A stretch of DNA of 64,000 nucleotides from Ruminococcus bromii (GTDB lineage: Bacteria > Bacillota > Clostridia > Oscillospirales > Acutalibacteraceae): the NCBI RefSeq assembly GCF_002834225.1, contig NZ_NNSR01000072.1:62001-126000 (forward strand), read 5' to 3'. How positions within the stretch are numbered: position 1 is the stretch's first letter; every line of letters begins with the position of its first letter. Under the pieces are notes generated by a model. It was not told where the DNA came from and did no database searches. It saw only the letters and a list, made by a program, of their open reading frames with translations. Of this stretch, positions 34,266 through 43,954 are shown in pieces. Both the position numbers and the translations under genes were made by a program.

Positions 34266-35246
34266 ATGAACATAATTGTTGACGCATTCGGCGGTGACAA
34301 CGCACCCTTGGAAATTATCAAAGGCTGCGTTGAGGCAGTTGCCGAATATAACATAAACATAACCCTGACAGGTGACGAAACCGAGATTAAAAATGTATTT
34401 TCGGAAAACTCACTGTCAATGAATAATATTGAAATCTGCCATTGCACACAGAAAATTACAATGGAAGATTCTGCGGAGTCTGTTCTCAAAGAAAAAAAGG
34501 ACAGCTCTATGGCTGTAGGTCTTCGCTTGCTTAACGAGGGCAAGGGCGACGCATTTGTCAGCGCAGGAAACAGCGGCGCATTGTGTGTTGGTGCAACTCT
34601 TGCAATAAAGAGAATTAAAGGAATAAAACGCCCTGCGTTCGCTCCTGTTATGCCGTCCGAAAACGGATTTTTTATGCTTATGGACGGCGGCGCAAATGTT
34701 GAGTGTCGTCCCGAGATGCTGTATCAGTTTGCTGTTATGGGTTCAATATATATGGAAAAGGTTATGGGTATCAAAAACCCCCGTGTCGGACTTGCCAATG
34801 TCGGTGCAGAAGAACACAAGGGAACAGAACTTTACAGAAATACGCATGAACTTCTTCAGAACAGCAAATTGAATTTCATCGGAAATGTAGAAGGCAGGGA
34901 TATTCCGAACGGAGTATGTGATGTTGTAGTTTGTGACGGATTTACAGGCAACTTGATTCTCAAAACATATGAGGGCGTTGCTCTTGTAATGATGAAACAA
35001 ATCAAAAATATGTTTATGGGCAGTGTCAAAGGCAAGCTTGCCGCAGGTCTTGTTATGAAGGACCTCAAAAATATGAAAACACATTTTGATTACAACAGAT
35101 ACGGCGGTGCGCCTATTCTCGGTGCATCAAAGCCTGTGTTCAAAGCACACGGAAGTGCCAAGGCTGTTACAGTTAAGAATGCTATCAGACTTTCTGTTGA
35201 ATATGTAAAAGCAAATGCTATTGAAGCGATTTCTTCATCACTTTAA
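34266..35246 (+). CDS. plsX: Phosphate acyltransferase PlsX
   Basis: Converts acyl-ACP and phosphate to acyl-phosphate, the donor for PlsY in phospholipid synthesis. The 326 residues begin MNIIVDAFGGDNAP, the family start, and contain GNSGALCVGA, DGGANVECRPEML and DGFTGNLILKT. ATG 34266 with AAGGTG upstream is preferred over GTG 34257. rnc follows 34 bases later; the acpP gene often found between plsX and rnc is missing. Confidence 0.95.
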   Translation: MNIIVDAFGGDNAPLEIIKGCVEAVAEYNINITLTGDETEIKNVFSENSLSMNNIEICHCTQKITMEDSAESVLKEKKDSSMAVGLRLLNEGKGDAFVSAGNSGALCVGATLAIKRIKGIKRPAFAPVMPSENGFFMLMDGGANVECRPEMLYQFAVMGSIYMEKVMGIKNPRVGLANVGAEEHKGTELYRNTHELLQNSKLNFIGNVEGRDIPNGVCDVVVCDGFTGNLILKTYEGVALVMMKQIKNMFMGSVKGKLAAGLVMKDLKNMKTHFDYNRYGGAPILGASKPVFKAHGSAKAVTVKNAIRLSVEYVKANAIEAISSSL

Positions 35247-35280
35247 TTTTTGCAAATAATGTCGCTTTAGGAGTTTTATA

Positions 35281-35958
35281 ATGGAAGATTTACAAAAGAG
35301 AATCGGCTATACATTTAAAAATACAGATTTGCTTACAGAGGCACTTACTCATTCTTCTTATGCAAATGAACATAAAGCCAAGCATATAAAATATAACGAA
35401 AGACTTGAATTTCTCGGTGATGCAGTACTTTCAATTGTCGTTTCCGATTACATTTTTAAGCATTGTCCGGAACTTCCCGAGGGTGAACTGACAAAGCTCA
35501 GAGCGTCACTTGTCTGCGAGAAAACTTTGTTTGAATTTGCAAAGCAGATTGAACTCGGAAAGTATCTTGTGTTAAGTAAAGGCGAAAGAAACAACGGCGG
35601 CGCAGAACGACCGTCAATTCTTTCCGATGCCTTTGAGGCTTTGATTGCAGCAATTTATATTGACGGCGGCATTGAGCCTGCGTCGAAACACATTCTTAAT
35701 TTTGTAATTCCTGCAATCAAGAACTCAAAGAAGAAGAAGCTTAACGATTATAAAACCGCTCTGCAGGAGATTATCCAGAAGAATCCTGGCGAACAGCTTG
35801 AATATGTTCTCGTTGGTGAAAGCGGTCCTGACCACAACAAGCACTTTGTTGTTGAAGTCCATCTCAACAGCAATGTAATAGGAAAAGGCGGCGGCAGAAG
35901 TAAAAAAGAGGCAGAACAGCAAGCCGCCAGAGAAGCTTTGGAGCTGATGGGTTATTAA
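35281..35958 (+). CDS. rnc: Ribonuclease III
   Basis: Double-strand-specific endoribonuclease for rRNA processing and mRNA decay. The 225 residues contain the catalytic signature NERLEFLGDAVLS (residues ~39-51), SDAFEALIAAIYIDGG and a C-terminal double-stranded-RNA-binding domain (DYKTALQEIIQKN to EQQAAREALELM). Its last codon and stop overlap the putative start of the radical SAM gene. The rnc-(radical SAM)-smc-ftsY order is common in Clostridia. Confidence 0.97.
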   Translation: MEDLQKRIGYTFKNTDLLTEALTHSSYANEHKAKHIKYNERLEFLGDAVLSIVVSDYIFKHCPELPEGELTKLRASLVCEKTLFEFAKQIELGKYLVLSKGERNNGGAERPSILSDAFEALIAAIYIDGGIEPASKHILNFVIPAIKNSKKKKLNDYKTALQEIIQKNPGEQLEYVLVGESGPDHNKHFVVEVHLNSNVIGKGGGRSKKEAEQQAAREALELMGY

Positions 35959-36946
35959 ACACAGTAATGTATCAATTTTTATTCCGCACAACGGTTGTCC
36001 GCATATGTGCAGTTTTTGCAATCAAAATAAGATAACAGGTCAGGCATATCAGCCGACTCCCTTTGAGGTTGAACGGATACTTGATAAAGCGGCTTCTGAT
36101 TTGGGCGAACGCACCAAAAATGCAGAAATTGCATTTTTTGGCGGAAGTTTTACAGCTATTGACAGAACCTATATGTTATCTCTCCTTGATGCAGCTAAAA
36201 AGTTCAGAGATAAATTTTGCGGAATAAGAATTTCTACCCGTCCCGATTATATTGACAAAGAAATTCTTGATATTTTGAAAAGCTATGGCGTGACATCAAT
36301 TGAACTTGGTGCGCAATCTATGTCAGACGATGTACTGCTTGCAAACGACAGAGGACATAGTGCAGAGGATGTTTTCAAATCCTCACAGCTTATTAAAAGT
36401 TACGGCATTTCGCTTGGCTTGCAGATGATGACGGGACTGTATAAATCAGATATTCAAAAGGATTTATACACAGCCGAAACATTTGTGAAAATAAATCCCG
36501 ATACCGTAAGAATCTATCCTACGGTCATTATGAAAGATACAAAGCTTGCCGAACTTTATCTTAACGGAGAATACATCCCGTACTGTCTTGAAAAGTCCGT
36601 CAACCTTTGTTCAAAGCTGATTGAACTTTTTGAAAAGAACAATATAAAAATTATAAGGCTCGGACTTCATTATTCCGACAGCCTTGTAAATAACAGCTAC
36701 GGTGACAACTATCACCCGGCTTTTAAGGAATTGTGTGAAAACAAGCTTTTTTATGATAAGTTTATCGAAAAAGCAAATGAGTTTTCTAACCCGAATGAAA
36801 TTAAAGAGGTTATCGTCAATTCTAAATCTCTGTCAAAATTTCTCGGACAAAGAAAAAGTAATGTAAAAAAATTAAATGAACTCGGATATAATTTTTCGGT
36901 TTGTTTTGACGATACTTTGCAGAAATATGAATTATATTTAAAATAG
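35954..36946 (+). CDS. Elp3-like radical SAM protein, apparent ATT start
   Basis: A radical SAM protein of unknown substrate. The CPHMCSFC motif (CxxxCxxC; Cys codons at 35996, 36008, 36017) is intact, followed by FFGGSFTAI, RISTRPDYI and IELGAQSMSDDVL, typical of Elp3-like members without the acetyltransferase. The first in-frame ATG (36005) is the Met inside the iron-sulfur motif, too late to be the start. The frame is open upstream only to 35948 and holds no ATG, GTG or TTG. ATT at 35954, overlapping the rnc stop as ATTAA and 10 bases after GGAG (35940-35943), gives MKHSNVSIFIPHNGC, which fits homologues; 330 residues result. Confidence 0.85.
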   Translation: MKHSNVSIFIPHNGCPHMCSFCNQNKITGQAYQPTPFEVERILDKAASDLGERTKNAEIAFFGGSFTAIDRTYMLSLLDAAKKFRDKFCGIRISTRPDYIDKEILDILKSYGVTSIELGAQSMSDDVLLANDRGHSAEDVFKSSQLIKSYGISLGLQMMTGLYKSDIQKDLYTAETFVKINPDTVRIYPTVIMKDTKLAELYLNGEYIPYCLEKSVNLCSKLIELFEKNNIKIIRLGLHYSDSLVNNSYGDNYHPAFKELCENKLFYDKFIEKANEFSNPNEIKEVIVNSKSLSKFLGQRKSNVKKLNELGYNFSVCFDDTLQKYELYLK

Positions 36947-36956
36947 GAGCTTGCTG

Positions 36957-39900
36957 ATGCGATTAAAGTCTTTGGAAATTCAAGGTTTCAAGACCTTTCC
37001 CGATAAAACTAAATTATCCTTTGAACAGGGAATCACCTCTGTTGTAGGTCCTAACGGTTCAGGCAAAAGTAACATCAGCGACGCTATCCGCTGGGTTCTC
37101 GGTGAACAGTCGCCGAAGAGCCTTCGTTGTGCCAAAATGGAGGATGTTGTCTTTAACGGCACAGACAAGCGTAAAAGACAGGGCTATGCCGAAGTTACTC
37201 TGAATATCGACAACAAAGACCGTGCTCTTGATTTTAACGGTGATGACATAGCTGTTACAAGAAGATACTATAGAAGCGGTGAAAGCGAATATCTTATCAA
37301 TAAAGCGGCTGTTCGTCTTAAAGACATCAACGAACTCTTTATGGACACAGGCCTCGGTCGTGACGGTTATTCAATGATCGGACAGGGTAAGATTGACAGC
37401 ATTGTTTCTTCAAAAGGTGAGGACAGACGAGAAATTTTTGAAGAAGCCGCGGGTATTTCCCGTTACAGATACAGAAAAATTGACGCTGAGAGAAAGCTGA
37501 AAAGTACGGAGGACAACCTTTTAAGACTTCGTGATATTGTAACCGAACTTGAGGAAAGAGTAGGTCCTCTTGAAAAGCAGTCTGAAAAAGCTCAAAAATT
37601 TCTTGAATATTCGGAAGAAAAAAGAGGTCTTGAAATTGCACTCTGGCTTTTAACTCTTGACCGTTCACAAAATGAATTAAAGGTTCAGGATGAGAAAATT
37701 TCAATTGCAAAATCTCAATATGATGACGCAGAAACCGCACTTGAACAAATTCAGACCGAAAGTGAAGAAATTTACATAAGAAACGGTGAGTATTCTTCTA
37801 AAATAGAAAATATCAGAACCGAAATCACGGATATTGAATCGCAGATTTCCGAAAAGCGTTCTCTTGTGTCTGTTGCAGAGAACGATATTCTGCATAACAA
37901 TGATAATATTGACAGAATAAAAAATGATATTGCACAGTTTGATGTAAATTCCGATGAACTTGAAAAGCGAATTGCGTATAAAGAAAAAGAGATTTCGGAG
38001 CTTGACGCGGATATAATCGCCAAAAAGAAAAAGTACAGCGAGCTTTCGGAGCAGCTTAACGAAATTAATACGACTTCAGGCAAAAGCAGTGATGTTTTGC
38101 AGGAAATTACTGCCGAGCTTTCTGTTCTTACTTCAAAGTTGGCTGATGCAAGAGTTACCGAGATGACTGCCGAAAGCACGGTTTCGGAGCTTAATTCAAG
38201 AATAGAATCTTTAATTTCATCTAATGACGAAAAGAAAACGCAGTCTGAAGAGCTTGCCGATATTTCAAAAGATTACGAAAATAAAATCGGTGCTGCAAAA
38301 GAAAAAATTGAATCACTGAAAAATACAATAGACGGTTTACAGCTTAAACTGTCTTCAAAAGAAAAGAAAAAAGACGAACTCCGTGAAGAAAGCAACAAAC
38401 TTATGCTTGACGTCAAGGAGCATATGAGAAAAATTTCATTCCTTGAAAATCTTGAGCGTAATCTTGAGGGCTTTTCAAAGAGCGTAAAAACAGTTGTCAA
38501 TGCTCAAAGTCACGGCAAGGTCCACGGAATATGTGGTCCTGTTTCGCGAGTGATTTCAGTTCCGAAAGAATACGGAGTTGCAATTGAAACAGCTCTCGGT
38601 GCGGCTATGCAAAATATCGTAACCGAAACCGATGAGGACGCAAAGCAGGCAATCAGATATCTTAAATCCGTTGACGGAGGTAGGGCAACATTTCTTCCGC
38701 TTAACACAATCAAGCCGAGAGAACTCCGTGAAAACGGTCTTGAAGATTGCTACGGATTTGTAGGGGTTGCCGCAAATCTTTGTTCATGCGACAGTAAATA
38801 CAACGGAATCCTGTATTCCTTACTCGGAAAAATTGTAATTGCAGAGGATTTGAACTGCGCAACAACAATTGCTAAGAAATATTCTTACAGATTTAAAATT
38901 GTAACCCTTGACGGTCAGGTTGTTAATGCCGGCGGTTCGCTCACAGGCGGTTCGCTTAACAGAAACACAGGACTTCTCAGCAGAGCAAGTGAGATTGAAA
39001 CACTCAAAAAGCAGACAACTGTTCTTGAACAGAAATCAAAGGATGCAGAAAACAGAAGTGTTGAAATTTCTCGTGAATATTCGGCATTTGAAGCTCAGCT
39101 TCTCGGTTCACAGGCAGACCTTTCAAATCTTCGACAAGACCTTGTAAGACTCGAGGCTGAAAAGAGAGCCTGCGACAATGAGCTTGCAAACGCGGGTGCT
39201 TCTGTTGAAAACGCAATGAATGAAATTACAAATTGCCGACGGAGAATTGAAATTCTTGAAAAAGATAAAAATTCTGCGAAACAGCTCCTTGTTGAACTCA
39301 ATAAGAAAATCCTTGCTGCCGAAGAAAAGGTAAATGAACTTACGGGCAGCAGAGCAGAGCTTACAAAAAAGCGTGAAGAAATTTCTTTGCAGTTACAGAA
39401 TCTGCGACTGGAAATCGTTTCTTCACAAAAGGATATTGACGCTCTTAATTCTGATATTGTTTTTGCAAAATCAACAGGCAATGAAAACCTTGAAAGAAAG
39501 GCAGAACTAAATCAAGAGATTGAGAGAATCAAAAGTGTTATTCTTGAAAAAACAGCACTTATCGAATCTGCAAATGCGGAAATTGAAAGGCTGATTGCAA
39601 ATCAGAACGAACGCTCAAAGGCTATTGAAAAAATCAATGCCGACAGAGAACAACTTGAAAAACGCAGTGCCGAAATCAGAACGGTTGAGCGTGATAAAAC
39701 ATCAGAGCGTGAAACCTCAGGCAGAGAGCTTGCAAGACTTGAAGAGAGAAAAATCAACATTCAGAAGCAGTATGATGATATTATCTCGAAGCTTTGGGAA
39801 GAATATGAGTTGACAAGACGAGAGGCAGAAAATTGTGCCGTTGAAATTGATGACTCAAAACAGGCGCAGAGGCGACTTAACGAGCTTAAACAAAAAATCA

Positions 39901-40532
39901 GGTCTTTGGGAAATGTAAATGTATCCGCTATTGAAGAGTACAAAGAGGTTTCCGAAAGATATGAATTTATGAGCGCACAGGTAAATGATGTTGAGAAGTC
40001 AAAGAAAGAGATTGAAAAGCTTATTACTGACCTCACAAAGCAGATGAAGGAAGTGTTTGTGGAGAGCTTTGATCAGATTAATAAGAACTTTACCTACACC
40101 TTCAAAGAACTTTTCGGCGGCGGTACAGCCTCGCTTTCGCTTGCAGATCCGGAAAATATTCTGACAAGCGGAATTGATATTCTTGTCCATCCGCCCGGTA
40201 AGATTGTTATAAATCTTGAGGCATTGTCAGGCGGCGAAAAAGCACTTGTTGCAATTGCACTCTATTTTGCTATAATGAAAGTAAGACCTGCTCCGTTCTG
40301 CGTAATGGATGAGATTGAGGCGGCTCTTGATGATGTAAATGTTTACCGTTTTGCCGCATATCTTCGCAGAATGACAGATAATACACAGTTTATTCTCATT
40401 ACGCATCGCCGTGGTACAATGGAAGAAGCCGATGTGCTTTACGGTGTTACAATGCAGGATGAGGGCATTTCAAAATTACTCGAGCTTCGTTCAACCGAAG
40501 TTGCTGAAAAACTCGGTATAGATTCAAAGTAA
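36957..40532 (+). CDS. smc: Chromosome segregation protein SMC
   Basis: Core ATPase of bacterial condensin. The 1191-residue protein has Walker A GPNGSGKS (31-38) in the N-terminal head, two very long coiled-coil arms, a hinge around residues ~500-660 (VHGICGPVSRVISVPKEYG at its start) and a C-terminal head with LSGGEKALVAIAL and Walker B CVMDEIEAALDD. ATG 36957 has AGGAG (36945-36949) upstream. ftsY follows 19 bases later. Partner genes scpA and scpB are not in the window. Confidence 0.97.
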   Translation: MRLKSLEIQGFKTFPDKTKLSFEQGITSVVGPNGSGKSNISDAIRWVLGEQSPKSLRCAKMEDVVFNGTDKRKRQGYAEVTLNIDNKDRALDFNGDDIAVTRRYYRSGESEYLINKAAVRLKDINELFMDTGLGRDGYSMIGQGKIDSIVSSKGEDRREIFEEAAGISRYRYRKIDAERKLKSTEDNLLRLRDIVTELEERVGPLEKQSEKAQKFLEYSEEKRGLEIALWLLTLDRSQNELKVQDEKISIAKSQYDDAETALEQIQTESEEIYIRNGEYSSKIENIRTEITDIESQISEKRSLVSVAENDILHNNDNIDRIKNDIAQFDVNSDELEKRIAYKEKEISELDADIIAKKKKYSELSEQLNEINTTSGKSSDVLQEITAELSVLTSKLADARVTEMTAESTVSELNSRIESLISSNDEKKTQSEELADISKDYENKIGAAKEKIESLKNTIDGLQLKLSSKEKKKDELREESNKLMLDVKEHMRKISFLENLERNLEGFSKSVKTVVNAQSHGKVHGICGPVSRVISVPKEYGVAIETALGAAMQNIVTETDEDAKQAIRYLKSVDGGRATFLPLNTIKPRELRENGLEDCYGFVGVAANLCSCDSKYNGILYSLLGKIVIAEDLNCATTIAKKYSYRFKIVTLDGQVVNAGGSLTGGSLNRNTGLLSRASEIETLKKQTTVLEQKSKDAENRSVEISREYSAFEAQLLGSQADLSNLRQDLVRLEAEKRACDNELANAGASVENAMNEITNCRRRIEILEKDKNSAKQLLVELNKKILAAEEKVNELTGSRAELTKKREEISLQLQNLRLEIVSSQKDIDALNSDIVFAKSTGNENLERKAELNQEIERIKSVILEKTALIESANAEIERLIANQNERSKAIEKINADREQLEKRSAEIRTVERDKTSERETSGRELARLEERKINIQKQYDDIISKLWEEYELTRREAENCAVEIDDSKQAQRRLNELKQKIRSLGNVNVSAIEEYKEVSERYEFMSAQVNDVEKSKKEIEKLITDLTKQMKEVFVESFDQINKNFTYTFKELFGGGTASLSLADPENILTSGIDILVHPPGKIVINLEALSGGEKALVAIALYFAIMKVRPAPFCVMDEIEAALDDVNVYRFAAYLRRMTDNTQFILITHRRGTMEEADVLYGVTMQDEGISKLLELRSTEVAEKLGIDSK

Positions 40533-40551
40533 TTATAAGGAAAGTGATAAT

Positions 40552-41466
40552 ATGGGATTTTTTAAAAAGATTAAAGAGGGACTGAAAAAAACTCGTGATG
40601 CGGTTGTTGGTCAGATTGACTCAATGCTCAAATCCTTTACAAAAATTGATGATGAGCTTTTTGAAGAGCTTGAAGAACTGCTCGTTATGGGTGATGTAGG
40701 TGTTCCGACAGCCGAAAAAATTTGTAAAGAACTCAGAGAAAGGGTAAAAAAGGAAGGTATAAAAGATCCGTCCGAAATTACTTCGCTTCTCAAAGAAATT
40801 ATTGCCGATATGCTCAGGGGCGGTGAAGAGCTTGACCTTGCAACATCTCCGTCAATTATTCTTGTAATCGGAGTAAACGGTGTAGGAAAGACAACTACAA
40901 TCGGCAAGCTTGCAAATGCACTTTCAAAAGAGGGCAAAAAGGTTATTCTTGCCGCAGCCGATACATTCAGAGCTGCCGCAATTGAACAGCTTGAAATTTG
41001 GGCAGACAGAAGCAAGTGTGAAATTATTAAGCAGAAAGAAGGCAGTGATCCTGCTGCTGTGATTTATGATGCAATTTCAGCCGCAAAGGCAAGACAGGCA
41101 GATGTAATAATCTGCGATACTGCGGGCAGACTTCACAACAAAAAGCACCTTATGGACGAGCTTTCAAAAATTAACCGTGTAATTGACCGTGAGCTTCCGG
41201 ATGCGTCAAAAGAAAAGCTTCTTGTTCTTGATGCGACAACAGGTCAGAATGCGGTTAATCAGGCTGAACAGTTCAGAGAGGCAACGGGAATTACGGGTAT
41301 TGTTCTTACAAAGCTTGACGGCACGGCAAAGGGCGGTGTGGTTCTTGCAATTAAGGACGGTCTTGGAATCCCTGTTAAATATATCGGCGTCGGTGAGCAG
41401 ATTGACGACTTACAGCCGTTCAATCCCGATGCTTTTGCAGATGCACTTTTCAGCGTTAAGGAATGA
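40552..41466 (+). CDS. ftsY: Signal recognition particle receptor FtsY
   Basis: GTPase that docks SRP-ribosome complexes at the membrane. The 304 residues comprise the N domain (four-helix bundle, residues ~1-95) and G domain with G1 GVNGVGKTTT (107-116), DTAGR and TKLDGTAKGG. There is no acidic A domain, as usual in Firmicutes. The stop lies just before the rdgB start. Confidence 0.97.
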   Translation: MGFFKKIKEGLKKTRDAVVGQIDSMLKSFTKIDDELFEELEELLVMGDVGVPTAEKICKELRERVKKEGIKDPSEITSLLKEIIADMLRGGEELDLATSPSIILVIGVNGVGKTTTIGKLANALSKEGKKVILAAADTFRAAAIEQLEIWADRSKCEIIKQKEGSDPAAVIYDAISAAKARQADVIICDTAGRLHNKKHLMDELSKINRVIDRELPDASKEKLLVLDATTGQNAVNQAEQFREATGITGIVLTKLDGTAKGGVVLAIKDGLGIPVKYIGVGEQIDDLQPFNPDAFADALFSVKE

Positions 41467-41471
41467 TGAAT

Positions 41472-42068
41472 ATGAAGTTTATAATTGCAAGTAATAACAA
41501 AAAGAAGCTTGCCGAACTTGAAAGAATACTTAATCCGCTCGGAATAAATGCTGTTACTCCGAAAGAAGAGGGAATATCTCTTGATGATGTAGAGGAGAAC
41601 GGGACAACCTTTGCCGAGAATGCTTTTCTTAAAGCTAATGCGGCTTATTTAAAAACGGGACTTCCTGCCATTGCCGATGATTCGGGTTTGTGTGTAGATG
41701 CTCTTAGCGGCAGACCCGGTGTTTATACGGCACGCTATGGCGGTGAAGGCTTGACAGATGAAGAAAGATACATTAAACTTCTTGATGAGATGAAAAATGT
41801 CGATGATGACAAGCGTTCCGCTCATTTTACTTCTTCAATCTGCTGTATTCTTCCAGACGGTTCAAAGATAACAGCCGAGGGTATTTGTAAAGGTAAAATT
41901 GGTTATGAGCCAATCGGCAAAGACGGATTTGGCTATGATCCGATTTTTATGTTTGGCGACAAGAGTTTTGCAGAGCTTTCAGCGGAAGAAAAGGATGCAG
42001 TAAGTCATCGCGGAAAAGCGTTAAGAGAGCTTAAAGCAAAACTGGAATACTATTTCAAAAACAACTGA
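41472..42068 (+). CDS. XTP/dITP diphosphatase (RdgB/HAM1)
   Basis: Hydrolyses non-canonical purine nucleotides such as dITP and XTP to protect DNA and RNA. The 198 residues begin MKFIIASNNKKKLAEL, the family start, with ADDSGLCVDAL, PGVYTARYGG, GFGYDPIF and SHRGKAL. ATG 41472 is preferred over 41463/41466 because AAGGA (41458-41462) is 9 bases upstream. Followed by yhbY, nadD, yqeK and rsfS in one run. Confidence 0.94.
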   Translation: MKFIIASNNKKKLAELERILNPLGINAVTPKEEGISLDDVEENGTTFAENAFLKANAAYLKTGLPAIADDSGLCVDALSGRPGVYTARYGGEGLTDEERYIKLLDEMKNVDDDKRSAHFTSSICCILPDGSKITAEGICKGKIGYEPIGKDGFGYDPIFMFGDKSFAELSAEEKDAVSHRGKALRELKAKLEYYFKNN

Positions 42069-42086
42069 TTTGAAAGGATTTAAAAT

Positions 42087-42389
42087 ATGTTAAACAGCAA
42101 ACAGAGAGCATTTCTCAGAGGACTTGCGAATCGTATTGACACAATTCTTATTGTCGGCAAGGGCGAAATTACGGATAATATCATCAAACAGGCAGACGAT
42201 GCTCTTACGGCAAGGGAAATTATAAAAGGTAAGGTTCTTGAAAACAGTGCATATTCCTCAAGAGAGGCCGCCGAAGCTATTGCAGAAAAATGTTCTGCGG
42301 ATGTTGTTCAGGTAATCGGCTCAAAATTTGTGCTTTACAGAAGAAACGATGACGAGCCTGTTATTGAGCTTCCGAAGGCAAAGAAGTAA
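42087..42389 (+). CDS. yhbY: RNA-binding protein YhbY (CRS1/YhbY domain)
   Basis: A 100-residue protein with the CRM fold: LNSKQRAFLRGLANRI start, then ILIVGKGEITDNI with a GxxG-type loop. Homologues bind pre-50S particles and aid large-subunit maturation. GAAAGGA precedes the ATG. Its place before nadD, yqeK and rsfS matches the Bacillus yqeI position. Confidence 0.94.
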   Translation: MLNSKQRAFLRGLANRIDTILIVGKGEITDNIIKQADDALTAREIIKGKVLENSAYSSREAAEAIAEKCSADVVQVIGSKFVLYRRNDDEPVIELPKAKK

Positions 42390-42391
42390 TT

Positions 42392-42994
42392 ATGAAAACA
42401 GGTGTTTTCGGCGGAACCTTTAATCCGGTTCACAAGGGTCACATAATGCTTGCGGAATATTGTATGGACAGCGTTGGACTTGACCGCATTATTATGATAC
42501 CTACGGCTGTTCCGCCGCACAAAATAAGCAATAATCTTGCAAGCGAAAATGACCGTCTTAATATGTGTAAGCTTGCGTGCAGGGGTAAAGAAAACTTTTT
42601 TGTGTCTGATATTGAAATTAAAAGGCAGGGAAAAAGCTATACTTATGAAACCCTTACACAATTGAAAGAAATTTATCCTGATGATCATTTATACACAATA
42701 ATGGGTGCGGATATGTTTCTTACACTCAACAGGTGGAAAAATCCTGAAATTATATTTGAAAAATCGTCAATAATAACAATTCCCCGTGATGAAGAAAACA
42801 AGCATGAACTTGAGAACTTTTACAATAAGGTTTTGAAAGCTATGGGAGCAAGTTCGGTTATTCTTCCAAATCCCGTAATGAGCGTGTCCTCAACATTTAT
42901 AAGGGAAAATCTTGACAATTTTAATTTGATAAGCAATATGCTTGATAAAGGCGTTTACGATTATATAATAAAAAACAATTTATATCGGAAGTGA
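42392..42994 (+). CDS. nadD: Nicotinate-nucleotide adenylyltransferase
   Basis: Makes deamido-NAD from nicotinate mononucleotide and ATP. The 200 residues show the nucleotidyltransferase motif GVFGGTFNPVHKGH at the N terminus and the C-terminal SSTFIRENL motif. Both are intact. It starts 2 bases after yhbY and overlaps the extended yqeK frame. Together with nadK at the window start it contributes to NAD(P) supply. Confidence 0.96.
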   Translation: MKTGVFGGTFNPVHKGHIMLAEYCMDSVGLDRIIMIPTAVPPHKISNNLASENDRLNMCKLACRGKENFFVSDIEIKRQGKSYTYETLTQLKEIYPDDHLYTIMGADMFLTLNRWKNPEIIFEKSSIITIPRDEENKHELENFYNKVLKAMGASSVILPNPVMSVSSTFIRENLDNFNLISNMLDKGVYDYIIKNNLYRK

Positions 42995-42999
42995 GAGCT

Positions 43000-43587
43000 T
43001 TGAATATATCTGATTATAAAAAAATAATTAGTGAAAGAATGGGTGATTACAGATTTAATCACAGCGTAAATGTTGCGAAAGAGGCCAAAAAGCTTGCAAG
43101 GCGTTACGGCGGCGACGAAGAAAAGGCTGAGATTGCCGGTATTCTTCACGATATAACAAAAGAAATGCCAAAAGAACAGCAGTTGCAAATTATTATTGAC
43201 AGTGGTATAATTTTAGACAATGTTCAACTTCATGCTCCAAAGCTATGGCACGGAATGAGCGGCAGCATTGTTGTCCGTGATGAACTTGGCATTGACGATG
43301 AGGATATACTCAACGCAATAAGGTACCACACAACAGGACGAGCAGGAATGAGTTTGTTGGAAAAAATAATTTTTACGGCAGATTTCACTTCCGAGGAGCG
43401 TACATACAGCGGTGTGGCAACAATGAGAAAGAAATCAAAAAAGAGCCTTGAAGAGGCTATGCTCTACGGCTATCAGTTTACATTCAAGGATCTTTCTAAA
43501 AGGCAGCTTGCAATTCATCCCGATGAGGTTGCCTGCTATAATGAAATTGTTCTGCAAATATCCCAAACGAAAGGAAAAAACAAATGA
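43000..43587 (+). CDS. yqeK: HD-domain Ap4A hydrolase YqeK
   Basis: A 195-residue HD protein; YqeK homologues cleave Ap4A symmetrically with an iron centre. Metal-site residues: the His of FNHSVNVAKEA, HD in GILHDITKE, RYHTTG and ADFTSEERTY. I prefer TTG 43000 (GGAAGTGA at 42987-42994, 5 bases upstream); GTG 42991 is an in-frame alternative with a too-close ribosome site. Sits between nadD and rsfS as in Bacillus; the stop overlaps the rsfS ATG. Confidence 0.92.
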   Translation: MNISDYKKIISERMGDYRFNHSVNVAKEAKKLARRYGGDEEKAEIAGILHDITKEMPKEQQLQIIIDSGIILDNVQLHAPKLWHGMSGSIVVRDELGIDDEDILNAIRYHTTGRAGMSLLEKIIFTADFTSEERTYSGVATMRKKSKKSLEEAMLYGYQFTFKDLSKRQLAIHPDEVACYNEIVLQISQTKGKNK

Positions 43588-43937
43588 GTTCTTACGATGA
43601 AGCAATACTTGCAGCAAAAGCCCTGAGTTCAAAAAAGGGACTTGATATTCAGATTATAAAAATTGCCGATGTTTCTGTTCTTGCCGACTATATGGTAATT
43701 GCAACAGGTACAAGCTCAACCCATGTAAAGGCGCTTGCCGATGAGGTTGAATACAAGCTTGATCAGGCAGGAATTTCGGTAAGTCATATAGAAGGTTACA
43801 GATCTAATTCATGGATTCTCCTTGACTACATTGATGTTATAGTCAATGTGTTTGATGATGAAGCCCGTGACTTTTATGATCTTGAAAGACTTTGGCAGGA
43901 CGGCGAAAGCGTTGACCTGGCAGGTATCGTTGACTAA
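43584..43937 (+). CDS. rsfS: Ribosomal silencing factor RsfS
   Basis: A 117-residue Rsf[44 protein letters not shown] and the final YDLERLW motif. It binds L14 on the 50S subunit and blocks joining, damping translation in starvation. The ATG overlaps the yqeK stop (ATGA). Confidence 0.96.
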   Translation: MSSYDEAILAAKALSSKKGLDIQIIKIADVSVLADYMVIATGTSSTHVKALADEVEYKLDQAGISVSHIEGYRSNSWILLDYIDVIVNVFDDEARDFYDLERLWQDGESVDLAGIVD

Positions 43938-43954
43938 TTGCAGGAGGGTTTACT

